A DNA stretch of 64,000 nucleotides from Candidatus Melainabacteria bacterium (GTDB lineage Bacteria; Cyanobacteriota; Vampirovibrionia; 2-02-FULL-35-15), in the NCBI GenBank assembly GCA_023250195.1, contig JAHFBF010000002.1, forward strand, positions 392,832 to 456,831, given 5' to 3'. The translations under genes were made by a program, and so were the position numbers. The notes beneath the pieces were generated by a model. The model made no database searches, was not told the origin of the DNA, and worked only from the letters and a program-made list of their open reading frames with translations. Below, one piece after another: positions 1 to 9,353 of the stretch. Every line of letters starts with the position of its first letter. Position 1 is the stretch's first letter.

Positions 1-1
1 T

Positions 2-91
2 GCAGCAGCTTCTATGTCTATTATATTTTTAATTGGTGCTATTATATCTTTGTTTATAAGGGAAACAGAGAAAATTACTTGTTTGGAATAA
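2..91 (+). CDS. C-terminal end of a membrane protein (partial)
   Basis: An open frame enters from the left edge and stops at 89-91. Its last 29 residues form one hydrophobic helix (core SIIFLIGAIISLFI) followed by a short charged tail RETEKITCLE. This is the usual look of the last transmembrane helix of a polytopic transporter such as an MFS protein, but the family cannot be fixed from so little sequence. Nothing upstream is visible, so start and length are unknown. Confidence 0.45.
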   Translation, partial: AAASMSIIFLIGAIISLFIRETEKITCLE

Positions 92-405
92 TCTTTTTAC
101 TTATGTCCTTATGCTTTGATAAACCAAATCTGACACTGTGCAAAACAATAGCGCCAGGCATGGTGGGGTAAAATAATTTATGCAACTAACCTATCTTTTG
201 GACTATAAATATATGGCTTATCCTGTACAATTTTAGTTCTAACGGTATCTACTACTATCAGAAAATTTATGTGAACAAAAAGATTAATACCCTTAGATTT
301 TAATTGGTTCTAGTTTTAGAAATTGTACCAATCTATCAACATTTAATTATATTGACTAAACTAAAAGGCACACTTAAGCTATAAAATGTTATAGGTTTAA
401 ACCCT
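92..405. other. Intergenic region with a degenerate repeat
   Basis: No convincing gene. Positions 202-244 match 5667-5709 at 32 of 43 bases without gaps (both contain AAATATATGGCTTA and GTTCTAACG). Read on the minus strand both copies give a related peptide, VRT-I---KPYI(Y/F), so this may be the eroded tail of a repeated coding element. The remainder is AT-rich and should contain the promoter of the gene starting at 406. Confidence 0.4.
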
Positions 406-1689
406 ATGATTAGTTTTAGTAAAAAAGTTTTTATCTCCTTAGGACTAATTTCAATATTAGCTACCAGTGTCATTGCAATAGACGAAAGTGACATTCAAGA
501 TCTTCTTGACATCATTTCTAACATAAGTAATGATCAATCCAGCCTAGCAGGATCTTCAGCTGGAAGAAGCATATCAAGAGAAATCAGCTCAATTGTAAAT
601 CAATTAAATAATTCAGCTAGTAATCCAGGAGCATCGTGCACTTCAAATATCAAAACGGTTCTTTCAAGATTGCAAAAAGTAAAAAACCAGCTGCTAAGAA
701 AAACTTGCAATGCAACAATAAGGAAAAAATGTATATCAAGTGATTCAGCTGAAATACTTTTGCAAGATATAGAAGATTTTATTGATGAGCTTGAAACTCT
801 ACTAAGCATTGATGATGATGAGAATGGGACTATTGATGTATGTGATAGTGATCCAGATGGGGATGGGCTAGTTGGAAAGAAAGATAATTGTCCCTTAATA
901 AGCAATTCCAGCCAAATAGATACTGATGGTAATGGAATAGGTGATGCTTGTGATTTGTTTTTATGCTGTGAAGACTCAAGCTTAGATTTTTCATGGGAAT
1001 CATGTAAGAAGAAAACAATTCAATCATGTAGAGATGATGGTAATATAGTAATAAACTGTCTTCCTCCTTTACCCGCAGGAAGAGCTGGTTTAACTGCAAT
1101 TGACTCTTCTTCAGGTAGTATAATTACTTTTCCTGTTATTGCTCCTGAATTTTCTGTACGCTATCAAACTTCTGGAGGACTTTTTGATCCTTTTGGAGGA
1201 AATCATGACATATTTGGGACTAACACCTCAAGTGGTACTACTACAAATACTTCGGGTGGAACTACTAACACATCAGGCAACATTGCTAATACCTCAAGTG
1301 GCACATTCATTAGTATGCTAAAAGATGCAATTAGTATGAGTAATGTCCCTTCAATGGAATATACGGATGGTTATATGTGTGCTGACTTTGCAGGTGATCT
1401 TGGAATGGAACTTATGGATCAAGGTTATGATACTAGCTTTACAGCAATCTGGCGTGATGGTGGAATGGACGGACATGCTGTTACCGATATTCATAATACA
1501 AGTGGAGGCATTATATTTGTAGAACCACAGACTGGAATGATAATTAATCTTGATGAAAATATGGATAGAATGGTTGGTGCAAATGTTGATATGCATGTAG
1601 ATACTTTTATGCCAACTGAAGGTATGAGTCAAATAGAAATTTACATGAGTAGAGATGATGCAGCTATGGCAAGCGTTCCAGGCGCCTAA
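406..1689 (+). CDS. Exported protein with thrombospondin-3-like Ca-binding repeats and a transglutaminase-like C-terminal domain
   Basis: Residues 1-24 are a signal peptide (KK, then a hydrophobic core ending near SVIAIDES). Residues 134-185 carry Asp/Asn-rich calcium-binding repeats of thrombospondin type 3 style (DPDGDGL, DTDGNGIGDACD). A Ser/Thr/Gly linker near 275-300 (NTSSGT repeats) leads to a domain with Cys325 (MCADFAG), His357 (DGHAV) and Glu373 (FVEPQTG). That order and the FVEPQTG motif resemble transglutaminase/papain-like Cys-His-Asp/Glu domains of secreted archaeal and bacterial proteins. Enzymatic activity is inferred only. The ATG has no strong ribosome-binding site. It stands alone, so a cell-surface or secreted role is the most that can be said. 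Confidence 0.7.
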   Translation: MISFSKKVFISLGLISILATSVIAIDESDIQDLLDIISNISNDQSSLAGSSAGRSISREISSIVNQLNNSASNPGASCTSNIKTVLSRLQKVKNQLLRKTCNATIRKKCISSDSAEILLQDIEDFIDELETLLSIDDDENGTIDVCDSDPDGDGLVGKKDNCPLISNSSQIDTDGNGIGDACDLFLCCEDSSLDFSWESCKKKTIQSCRDDGNIVINCLPPLPAGRAGLTAIDSSSGSIITFPVIAPEFSVRYQTSGGLFDPFGGNHDIFGTNTSSGTTTNTSGGTTNTSGNIANTSSGTFISMLKDAISMSNVPSMEYTDGYMCADFAGDLGMELMDQGYDTSFTAIWRDGGMDGHAVTDIHNTSGGIIFVEPQTGMIINLDENMDRMVGANVDMHVDTFMPTEGMSQIEIYMSRDDAAMASVPGA

Positions 1690-1816
1690 AGTATTCCATA
1701 TGAAAGGGCGACAGAATAGACTGATACAGATGTTCTCAAAAAAGTTCTGAAATCGTCCTGCAAGCCCAGTTTTTTCAAATTAAGGTCCTTTTCTAATAAG
1801 TCTACAATTACTAATT

Positions 1817-3847
1817 TTAAATCATTTCCAGCTCTTGAAATAATTTTGTATCATCAGTAGAGCTAAAAGCTTCTAATAAATAATAAAGAATATAATTATT
1901 TCTCTTAATAAAAATTGAGGTTTGTAGATGTTGAAGAGTTAATCTTCTAAAGCCTGGAATTGCACTAGTTAAAATTTCTTTTTCTTCATTAACAAGATTG
2001 CCAGAAAAAGATAAAATTTCAGCAGAAAAATCAATTGTCAAAAAATTTACAGATTGAAAAACCATCTCAAAAGCTACCTTAACAAAATTTTGCTCCACTT
2101 CTTTATTTACATAAACAGATTGAACACTTAAGCATTTAGGGTTCAATATAGACGAGAGAAACTTAGCTAAAAAGTTAAATCCTGATCTTAATACGCCAGG
2201 AAACAGGCTGCTAAAACCCATTCTTGATTCAACTACTGATAATGATAAAATTAGCAATTCTCCTTTTTTTACAATAACAGTATGACTCTTAAAATCACAA
2301 TCAACATTATTTAAGTCAGGCATAGTACTTACTATTTTTAAGTTAGATTCTGGGATAATTTCACAAGTTAAATCATTCTGAAACCCCATAGAATATTCAC
2401 TTTCACTTCCTGAAGGGTTCTTTATAAAAAACTCTATTTCTTTTACGATCTCATTTTTTTTTAAATCTACAGTCATTACATGGTCACATCCAGTAATAAA
2501 TTTAATAATTTTATGATTAGTAGCTAGATCTTGATAAATAGAAACAGCATTTGATGGAGAAAGCATAGTATCTTCAAAACTATGAATTATTAAAGCTGGA
2601 CAAGAAACGTTAATTGCTCTTTTCTTAACCTCATTTTCTAATAATTTATGCTGGTATAAAGATTCAACATATGTTCTAAAAAAACCATGTTCTGTTGTTT
2701 CTCCATTATTAGAAATTTTCATTATTTTTTCAATATTTTGTTGAAGTCTTTTATTTTTAATTCCGAAAGGAGGTCCTTCTGTCCAAAATAAACGCTTTCT
2801 TAAAAATGGGAATTTAAACACTAATGGTAGTAAACATTTTAATTGGGGTGTTCCTTGACTTGGAGTACCATATGCAATTGAAAGTAAAACTAATCCTTTT
2901 ACTTTAGAATTTTCTTCTGCAAGAAGTATTCCAATTAAACCTCCAACAGATAAACTAACAATATAGATATCATCAAACTCATCTGCTAAATTATTTAAGA
3001 CTTGCCTTGCGCTTTGCACCCAATCTTGCCAAGTTGTTGCAAGAATCTCTTCATGCCCTAATCCATGCCCAGCAAGCATTGGAGCCTCAACCTTATATCC
3101 AAGATTCTTAAGGTGCTTAGCTATAGGCCTCATTTCTTTAGGTGTTCCAGTTAATCCATGTATTAATAGCACAGCTGCTTTTCTATTTTGTTTTTTTCGA
3201 GACTGATCTATATATGAGGAGATTTGAGTAAAGTTTTGAAACTCTTGAAAGGGAAGATTGTTGCTTTTACAAAAATCAAGTAATTTAGATTTAGCAAAAA
3301 TTAAATCTGCTTTTTTAGCCCAGCAAGTATCACTGAAACCATCTCCAATAACTATTTTCATACTTTTAGTTTTTGATTGATCTATAACTTGACATTTACA
3401 TAAACCTAATTTGCATTCTGGGTATTTTGACTGACGGGGGAATGAAATAGAAAATTTATCATGCTCAGTAATTTCAAGTTTATTTGACCAAATAGATGCT
3501 ACTTTTATATCTTCTTTGGACAGGACAGTGTTAATCACTTTATCCAAGCCATCACTAACAATATAAAGTGGAATATTGTTTTTTGAACACCAAATACTAA
3601 AAGATTTAAAATCAGGTTCCAATTTTACATCATTATTTAAAATGTTTTCAACAGCCAGCCACCCACCCTGAATAAGTGGAATTTGTTTTGACAAGCAATC
3701 GTGACTAGTAATTTTACCTTCTAACCACTCAGCTTCTATATTATTCCATTGTGGATCTGCTAATTTTTCTAGAATCAGATTAACTACATCTTTCTGGGTT
3801 ACTGTTCCGTCAAAATCACAGTAAATTTCAAATTTAGGCTGATTCAT
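1817..3847 (-). CDS. HAD phosphatase (MtnX-like) / alpha-beta hydrolase fusion protein
   Basis: Three parts are visible. Residues 1-215 are a HAD-IB phosphatase of MtnX type, with nucleophile motif DFDGT (Asp11, Asp13), VSDGLD and the acidic GDGFSD motif. Residues 225-470 are an alpha/beta hydrolase of the esterase/lipase type with oxyanion motif HGLTG, nucleophile Ser300 (SLSVGG, where the first Gly of GxSxG is Ser), Asp426 and His456. Residues 480-676 form a C-terminal region I do not recognise. The start lies 4 bp behind the stop of the upstream aminotransferase gene, so the two are surely cotranslated and probably act in one pathway. Substrate unknown; a phosphorylated acyl or amino compound that is dephosphorylated and hydrolysed is a guess. 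Confidence 0.75.
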   Translation of the reverse strand: MNQPKFEIYCDFDGTVTQKDVVNLILEKLADPQWNNIEAEWLEGKITSHDCLSKQIPLIQGGWLAVENILNNDVKLEPDFKSFSIWCSKNNIPLYIVSDGLDKVINTVLSKEDIKVASIWSNKLEITEHDKFSISFPRQSKYPECKLGLCKCQVIDQSKTKSMKIVIGDGFSDTCWAKKADLIFAKSKLLDFCKSNNLPFQEFQNFTQISSYIDQSRKKQNRKAAVLLIHGLTGTPKEMRPIAKHLKNLGYKVEAPMLAGHGLGHEEILATTWQDWVQSARQVLNNLADEFDDIYIVSLSVGGLIGILLAEENSKVKGLVLLSIAYGTPSQGTPQLKCLLPLVFKFPFLRKRLFWTEGPPFGIKNKRLQQNIEKIMKISNNGETTEHGFFRTYVESLYQHKLLENEVKKRAINVSCPALIIHSFEDTMLSPSNAVSIYQDLATNHKIIKFITGCDHVMTVDLKKNEIVKEIEFFIKNPSGSESEYSMGFQNDLTCEIIPESNLKIVSTMPDLNNVDCDFKSHTVIVKKGELLILSLSVVESRMGFSSLFPGVLRSGFNFLAKFLSSILNPKCLSVQSVYVNKEVEQNFVKVAFEMVFQSVNFLTIDFSAEILSFSGNLVNEEKEILTSAIPGFRRLTLQHLQTSIFIKRNNYILYYLLEAFSSTDDTKLFQELEMI

Positions 3848-3851
3848 ATTT

Positions 3852-5357
3852 TTATATTGGCTTTGTTTTTGCTTTAGTTATTAGAATGTCTAAGATATCA
3901 TGAGCTAAATCCATTTCTTTGTAAGTGATTTCTAATGAAGGAGCAAGTGTTAGAACGTTTTTATAATAGCCACCTAAAGCTAAAATCAGTCCGACTTCTT
4001 TACCATCAATTTTTATTTGATCATCAAGTCCAAACCGAAAAATATCTTCAGCAAGTTTACGGTTTGGTGTAAAACCATCCAACTCACACAACTCTACTCT
4101 TAACGCCAATCCTAAACCACCGACATGTCCAATCTCAGGATATTTTAATTGTAGTCTTTTCAAAAGTTTAAGAAAATAATCTCCCTTCTCTAAAACTATT
4201 TTAGAATAATCTTTTTCTGAAAAAATCTTCATTACTTCTAGCCCAGCAGCCGTACCTATTGAATTTGAAGAATAAGTAGAATGAGTTGAACCTGGTCCAA
4301 AAATTTCAGGTGTTATAAGTTCTTCTCTTGCCCAGAATCCTGATAATGGATTTAACCCATTAGTAAGTGCTTTTCCAAAAACTATAATATCTGGTTTTAT
4401 ACCAAAATGCTCAATAGACCACAACTTCCCTGTACGGTAAAAGCCCATATGAATTTCATCAACAACAATTAAAATCCCATGTTCTCTACAAATTTTTTCT
4501 ATTCTCTTAAAGTAATTTTTTGGCGGGACAATATATCCTCCAGTTCCTTGAACTGGTTCAAGAAAAAATGCTCCAAACTCACATTTATTAGTTTTTGGAT
4601 TCCATACACCTGCATATTCATGCTCAAATTTTCTTTCAAAAAAATTCACATAATAATCTTCACAAGCATTTTCATCAGTACTTCCAATTGGACATCTAAA
4701 AGAATATGGATATGGAATAAAATCTGCTCTATCGGCAAATTCACCAAAGGGTTCTCTATAACGATATGAAGAAGTAATTGCTGAGGCACCAATGGTTCTA
4801 CCATGATAGCCTCCTTCAAATGCAAACATATGTTGCTTGCCAGTATTTCTTCTTACTAGTTTAAGTGCATCTTCTATTGCTTGTGCTCCACCTACATTGA
4901 AATGAACACGTCCTTTTAATCCAAAACGCCCTTCAACACTTTCAGCAATGGCTTGTGCTAATTTTACTTTTTCATAATGTAAGAACTGGCTTGGAACCTG
5001 TGGTAATTTATCAATTTGGTCTTTTACTGCATCATTTACACGTTTATTTGCATATCCAAGATTAGCTACTGAATGCCACATTTGTAAGTCTAAGTATGGT
5101 TTCTCCTTACTATCATACAGATAGCTTCCTAAACTTTTAGTGAAAAATTTAGGATTTTTTGCATAGTGAACTGTATCTCCATAAGAACAAACTTTGCCTT
5201 CAATTTCTAACAATTTAGTTTCATCTTCAAAAGTATCTTTAAAAAACGAATTTAACGGAATTGAATCGTCATGATTTAAATCATGACGACTTGCTTTCTG
5301 GCTAAAGTCACTAGTCGCAATATTTGATTTTATAGCAGCCTTGTTATTTCCCTTCAT
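3852..5357 (-). CDS. Class III PLP-dependent aminotransferase
   Basis: About 501 residues. Class III (ornithine/4-aminobutyrate type) aminotransferase with the PLP-phosphate region NVGGAQAIEDALK, FEGGYHGRT, the EPVQGTGG motif, the Asp in VVDEIHMGF and the Schiff-base lysine in FGKALTNG (residue about 329). An upstream GTG at 5366 is also in frame, but the AGGAGG Shine-Dalgarno ends only 2 nt before it, whereas the ATG at 5357 has 11 nt; I chose the ATG. It is the first gene of a two-gene operon with the HAD/hydrolase fusion 4 bp downstream. The family covers lysine, GABA, ornithine and diaminobutyrate donors; the exact substrate cannot be read. Confidence 0.88.
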   Translation of the reverse strand: MKGNNKAAIKSNIATSDFSQKASRHDLNHDDSIPLNSFFKDTFEDETKLLEIEGKVCSYGDTVHYAKNPKFFTKSLGSYLYDSKEKPYLDLQMWHSVANLGYANKRVNDAVKDQIDKLPQVPSQFLHYEKVKLAQAIAESVEGRFGLKGRVHFNVGGAQAIEDALKLVRRNTGKQHMFAFEGGYHGRTIGASAITSSYRYREPFGEFADRADFIPYPYSFRCPIGSTDENACEDYYVNFFERKFEHEYAGVWNPKTNKCEFGAFFLEPVQGTGGYIVPPKNYFKRIEKICREHGILIVVDEIHMGFYRTGKLWSIEHFGIKPDIIVFGKALTNGLNPLSGFWAREELITPEIFGPGSTHSTYSSNSIGTAAGLEVMKIFSEKDYSKIVLEKGDYFLKLLKRLQLKYPEIGHVGGLGLALRVELCELDGFTPNRKLAEDIFRFGLDDQIKIDGKEVGLILALGGYYKNVLTLAPSLEITYKEMDLAHDILDILITKAKTKPI

Positions 5358-5366
5358 TTTTTTCAC

Positions 5367-5790
5367 TTCCTCCTAATAAAAATATTTAGTTTTAATAGTC
5401 TGATGAAACAAGTTAATAAAAAAACACTTTAGCTTAACATGGAAGAATAATCAGAATAAATAAATACCAAACATTATGTTTTTCTTATAAGTAATCCTTC
5501 ATTTTATTAAGATCTATTTTGTGAAGACCTAATGATGCTCAATGCTACAATTTGCCATAATTTAAACATCAATAATCTTGTTAAAATTTCTTGTTATGAT
5601 TTTTTTAACTTGATTTATTTAGTGGTAAACAAAATCTGACTATATCCTTGAAGGTCAAGCAATTTTACTAAAAATATATGGCTTACTTGTTCTAATCCTG
5701 GTTCTAACGTCGGATACAGTCACCAGCTGTTCAGAATACAGAAGCATTTGCAACTTGTTCTTAAAATGCGAACAATGCACACTGTGTAAT
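5367..5790. other. Intergenic region upstream of the aminotransferase
   Basis: AT-rich spacer of 424 bp. Its left end holds the AGGAGG ribosome-binding site (about 5369-5374 on the minus strand) of the aminotransferase. Positions 5667-5709 are the second copy of the 43-bp degenerate repeat also found at 202-244. A short minus-strand reading frame here ends in VRTRIRTSKPYIF, the same peptide as in the other copy. Otherwise nothing is recognisable. Confidence 0.4.
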
Positions 5791-7140
5791 TTATTTTGGC
5801 AAATATACTTTAGAGTGATCAGCTCCAAGTTTTTCAAAAGATTCACTCAGATACGTTACTCCAGTAACAAGTTTTTTACTGTCGTATTGCAGTATTAATC
5901 CACGAATTGGTACTGTACATCCAAATGTTATTACATTAGTATTCTTAGATACAGTTCTTGCAAGCGAAGCTCCATTCTCCTCATTTCCAACACTACAACT
6001 GGCAAAAACAGCTCTGGCATCAGCACTTAACAATGGTTTCAATGATTTCATAATACCTATATCACCTGTGTCCAAATGAGCGCTGTCTTCCGTTAAACCA
6101 CCAGAAGCAATGTTATCAATTTTCCAAAGTTCTTCAGTGCTAATTGTTCGTGCATAATCAGAATGTTTGCGTTTTAAGTAATCCATATATTTTGCATCCG
6201 GTCTTCTCTTGGAAATCAGTCTTTCCGTTAAACCAAAATTCGTAGTTGTATTAGTTCCATGTCCACAGAACATAACTAAGTCTATAGATTTTCCAGTAGC
6301 CTTCTGTACACGTTTAGCTCCTTCAATAATTTGACTATCCTTATCAATTTCAAAGAGAAAGATTTTATATCCATTTTTTTGCAAATCCTTTATAAGGAGA
6401 TCTCCTCCTACGGCAAACATATCTTTTCCGCCTTCTTCTCCTTCTTGAATAACTCCAGTCAAATATACAGCCAAGACTCTGTCATTTTTTTTATAGTCCT
6501 TGTCTTCAAAATTTCTTATAAATTCATTTACAGTACTCTCCAGGGCTTTATGTTTTTCTTCTGGACTTTTACTTAAATCTACAAGTCTATTAACTCTAAG
6601 AACCCCCGAATATCTATGCAACTTAAGTAAATTATCCATAAGACTCTCTACAGGTAATGCCTGGGTAGCTGTAAAACTATACAAAGCATCATCCAGATCC
6701 GTTTCTCCATGAATAGCCAGTCTTTCTATATATCTTTCAAGAAATGGCAATTGACTTATACCTTTTAAATCTTTTTGAACTAATAACCAACTTTTAATAT
6801 GAGTATTAGCTCCAGGAGTTAAGTTTTCTAAACTGTTAATTGTATCTCTTGCAAGAAATAAAGATTTTTTATAGTCATCATTTGATGCATCGACTTTTAA
6901 GCTTAAAAGTTTTTTATGCACTTCTTTATCATTTAATCTGAATGATTCCTCAACCTCTAAAACAGTTTCTCCTTTTATTAAAGGTGGTGGTAATCTTAAA
7001 CTTGACACTGTAGACATTTCAGGGACAACAATGCCCGGCAGATTCTTCTCCTTTGAGCCTTTTATTGGTTGTTCAGAATCATGTCCACTAACTAAAAACA
7101 AAACAGCTGGGACAAACGGAAGCACTCTCAGGATTTTCAT
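5791..7140 (-). CDS. Exported clan-CD (caspase/CHAT-like) cysteine peptidase homologue
   Basis: A 449-residue protein with an N-terminal hydrophobic signal (core PFVPAVLFLVSG); there is no lipobox Cys, so it is probably exported. Residues 40-210 are mainly helical. From about 220 an alpha/beta domain begins: AVYLTGVIQ, FLFEID, then a strand ending in His294 (VMFCGHGT) and another ending in Cys382 (VFASCSVGNEENGA). The H-G after one strand and A/S-C-x-x-G after the next is the clan CD dyad of caspases, gingipains, CHAT and C80-type peptidases. The residues are seen; the family placement is my inference. It is monocistronic. It could be a secreted processing protease or a toxin-type domain. Confidence 0.6.
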   Translation of the reverse strand: MKILRVLPFVPAVLFLVSGHDSEQPIKGSKEKNLPGIVVPEMSTVSSLRLPPPLIKGETVLEVEESFRLNDKEVHKKLLSLKVDASNDDYKKSLFLARDTINSLENLTPGANTHIKSWLLVQKDLKGISQLPFLERYIERLAIHGETDLDDALYSFTATQALPVESLMDNLLKLHRYSGVLRVNRLVDLSKSPEEKHKALESTVNEFIRNFEDKDYKKNDRVLAVYLTGVIQEGEEGGKDMFAVGGDLLIKDLQKNGYKIFLFEIDKDSQIIEGAKRVQKATGKSIDLVMFCGHGTNTTTNFGLTERLISKRRPDAKYMDYLKRKHSDYARTISTEELWKIDNIASGGLTEDSAHLDTGDIGIMKSLKPLLSADARAVFASCSVGNEENGASLARTVSKNTNVITFGCTVPIRGLILQYDSKKLVTGVTYLSESFEKLGADHSKVYLPK

Positions 7141-7291
7141 AATGCCTCTCTTGCAAAAATTGCTATCTAACGGATTGAAAGATATAATAATACTTTCAAT
7201 CTATAATTACAAGAGAACAGTAACAAGAAATATCAAATGTTTGATATAAAACTCAATGTAAAAAATGTAAAATAAGACCAGGAGATCAAAA

Positions 7292-7978
7292 ATGACAGAA
7301 ACAAAATCACAATCAAATAAATTAACGCCAATTCTACTTACTATTATTGCTGCTCTATTAGGAGCATTACTTTTTGCACAGTTTAGCAATAGTACTTTCC
7401 TTAGTAAGTTATTTGGGCAAAAAGTTGTAACCGTTCCAAATGGAACCAGACTGAATCTAACACTTCAAAACTCAGTTAACTCTGCAACAAGCAGAAGAGG
7501 CGACATTATTACAGGAACAACATCTTCTCCGATAGTAATTGGAGAAGACGTTGCTATATCTGCCGGAAGTCAAGCAAGTGGTGAAGTAATTAGCGTAACC
7601 CCTGCTGAAAGATTTAAAGCAGGAAAGGGTGGATATTTAGCTATAAAGTTTACATCAATTCAAGCTTCTGATGACAAGAAATATCCAATCAGTTCAAGCA
7701 CATATTCACTAACCGGTGAAACTGGTGGTGCCAGACTTGCAAAAGGTGTTGGTAAAACAGTTCTTGGGGCTGGTGTTGGTGCCGCACTTGGAACTGCTGT
7801 TGGTGCAATAGCCGGTGGAAGACCTGGAAGAGGAGCCTGGTCCGGTGCTGCTATTGGTGGTGGGCTTGGAGCTACTTCTGCATTAGTCTCAAAAGGAAAA
7901 GATGTCGGTCTTTACAGCGGTTCACAAATTTCAGTTACGCTAGAGAATCCTCTTCAAGTTGCTGTTCTTAAAAAATAA
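7292..7978 (+). CDS. Membrane-anchored protein with beta domain and glycine-zipper
   Basis: 228 residues. A single N-terminal transmembrane helix (about 12-31, LTPILLTIIAALLGALLFA) anchors an extracytoplasmic beta-rich domain (VPNGTRLNLTLQNSVNSATS, RRGDIITGT, ISAGSQASGEV). Residues 145-195 are Gly/Ala-rich (VLGAGVGAALGTAVGA, AAIGGGLGATSALV), a glycine-zipper arrangement that can pack into membranes. The protein ends in another strand. Similar VPAGT...G.V layouts occur in uncharacterised envelope proteins of Acidobacteria and others. A good GACCAGGAGATC Shine-Dalgarno precedes the ATG. No function can be assigned. Confidence 0.65.
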   Translation: MTETKSQSNKLTPILLTIIAALLGALLFAQFSNSTFLSKLFGQKVVTVPNGTRLNLTLQNSVNSATSRRGDIITGTTSSPIVIGEDVAISAGSQASGEVISVTPAERFKAGKGGYLAIKFTSIQASDDKKYPISSSTYSLTGETGGARLAKGVGKTVLGAGVGAALGTAVGAIAGGRPGRGAWSGAAIGGGLGATSALVSKGKDVGLYSGSQISVTLENPLQVAVLKK

Positions 7979-8053
7979 AGTGGATAAAATCGTTCCGTAA
8001 GCCCAGTTGTGTTAAAATATTTTTCGGATTATCAAACAAGAGAAGAGGAATTT

Positions 8054-8605
8054 ATGAAATCAAGATTTGTAATTGCAGTTTTATCTTTCTTTTTAATGAT
8101 TATTGCTCTGCCTTCCATTTCTCAAACTCCAATTGAGTTTAATGATGCTCAGGAAGTCACTGTTTCAGGCAGAGGGTTTTACCCTTTCTCATCAGAAGCT
8201 AATTCTGAATTTAAGGAACTTGTCCAGGAAGATACAAATTTTTCAGTTACTATAACTGATTTTCAAGGACCCCCCATAAGAATTGCGCCTGCAAAAGATT
8301 TCAGAGAAATAGGAAAAAAGAAAAAAATAAGTCAAGATGGTGTTTATGACCTTAACTTTGGAAAAGCCAGAAAAAAGACAAAGACAGCTGGATTATCCTT
8401 TGTAGGTGGAATGTCACCAAGTACATTTTTACTTGAGGTAGGCTCAACAAGTAAAGGAAACTGTACAATGCCAGTCTCTTGTGATACTGACTGTGTAGAA
8501 AAATCAGGGATGTGTTGTGAAGCAAACAGTGCTGGAAATGCATCTATGTGGTGCAACCCAACTGGTGTAGGAAATGCTTGTGGTTGTATAAATAAAAGAA
8601 ACTAA
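8054..8605 (+). CDS. Secreted protein with eight-cysteine C-terminal domain
   Basis: 183 residues when started at the ATG behind AGAGGAA (8045-8051); an upstream TTG/GTG frame to 8009 lacks a ribosome-binding site. Residues 1-24 are a signal peptide (VIAVLSFFLMIIALPSISQ). The middle is basic (GKKKKIS, GKARKKTK). The last 48 residues contain eight cysteines (C-x5-C-x3-C-x6-CC-x11-C-x8-C-x1-C), which suggests a small disulfide-knotted domain after export. I do not recognise the family. It lies between two other exported orphan proteins on the same strand. Confidence 0.6.
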   Translation: MKSRFVIAVLSFFLMIIALPSISQTPIEFNDAQEVTVSGRGFYPFSSEANSEFKELVQEDTNFSVTITDFQGPPIRIAPAKDFREIGKKKKISQDGVYDLNFGKARKKTKTAGLSFVGGMSPSTFLLEVGSTSKGNCTMPVSCDTDCVEKSGMCCEANSAGNASMWCNPTGVGNACGCINKRN

Positions 8606-8664
8606 TTGCTTTTTTCAAGCGGTTGTGGGAAGAGGCAAGTTTACTTAAAACAATATAAAAACAA

Positions 8665-9201
8665 GTGAGAAAGTATATTTTACTCTTATTTCTTCTTCAT
8701 ACTCTTTCACCATTGAATGCAATTTCACAAAGTGACAGGTTTAATTTAGAAGTTACTAAGTTTGGTGTAATTGAACAAGCTCTTTTAAACCAAGCAATTG
8801 AAAATGATTTCCAGGTTAAAAGACTGGATGAAGAATTAAATCGTGTTGGATTAGTTCGAGATATTGGAGCATTAGCTGCAACTTCCAATATGGTTGGAGT
8901 AAGAATACTTAACTTAAGTTCAAAGGATACTTCTGTAAGATTTATTACTAATGGCTTACAACTTGGAAGTGATGCGGTAAATATTAGTACTTTTGCTTAC
9001 AGGATGATCAAAGGTAAAAAAATAAAAGAAGCGATGGGTAACAGATTAAACACAATAAAAAAAGATTTACTTGATTCATTTTCAAGATTAGCAGCTTCAC
9101 AAGATGACATAGAAGCAAAAAACAAGTTGATTTCTTATGTTGGTGAAAAATCAACAAGTGATTATTTATATTGGTTAGAAAGCAAATCCAAAGAAAATTA
9201 G
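8665..9201 (+). CDS. Hypothetical exported helical protein
   Basis: 178 residues, GTG start, with a clear signal peptide (YILLLFLLHTLSPLNAIS). The mature part is predicted mainly helical and charged, with no cysteine and no motif I know. The ribosome-binding site is weak (AAAACAAGTG), so the start is uncertain, but the signal peptide directly at this GTG supports it. Same strand as the Cys-rich protein 60 bp upstream, possibly one transcript. Confidence 0.5.
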   Translation: MRKYILLLFLLHTLSPLNAISQSDRFNLEVTKFGVIEQALLNQAIENDFQVKRLDEELNRVGLVRDIGALAATSNMVGVRILNLSSKDTSVRFITNGLQLGSDAVNISTFAYRMIKGKKIKEAMGNRLNTIKKDLLDSFSRLAASQDDIEAKNKLISYVGEKSTSDYLYWLESKSKEN

Positions 9202-9353
9202 TTTCTTATGTTAATAATGTGTATATAAACTATTGTTACCTAGTCAATTCCTTGTATTTACTTTGAAAAATTTCTAAAAAGAACGACCATTGAAACATTT
9301 TTAAGTTATAATTTATAAGCTTATTGAGAATATAAAGTTTATCGGAGTAAATT

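Noticed and set aside
8009..8053. Longer N terminus of the Cys-rich secreted protein
   Set aside because: No ATG or ribosome-binding site, and the signal peptide would be internal; the ATG at 8054 has AGAGGAA and a proper signal.
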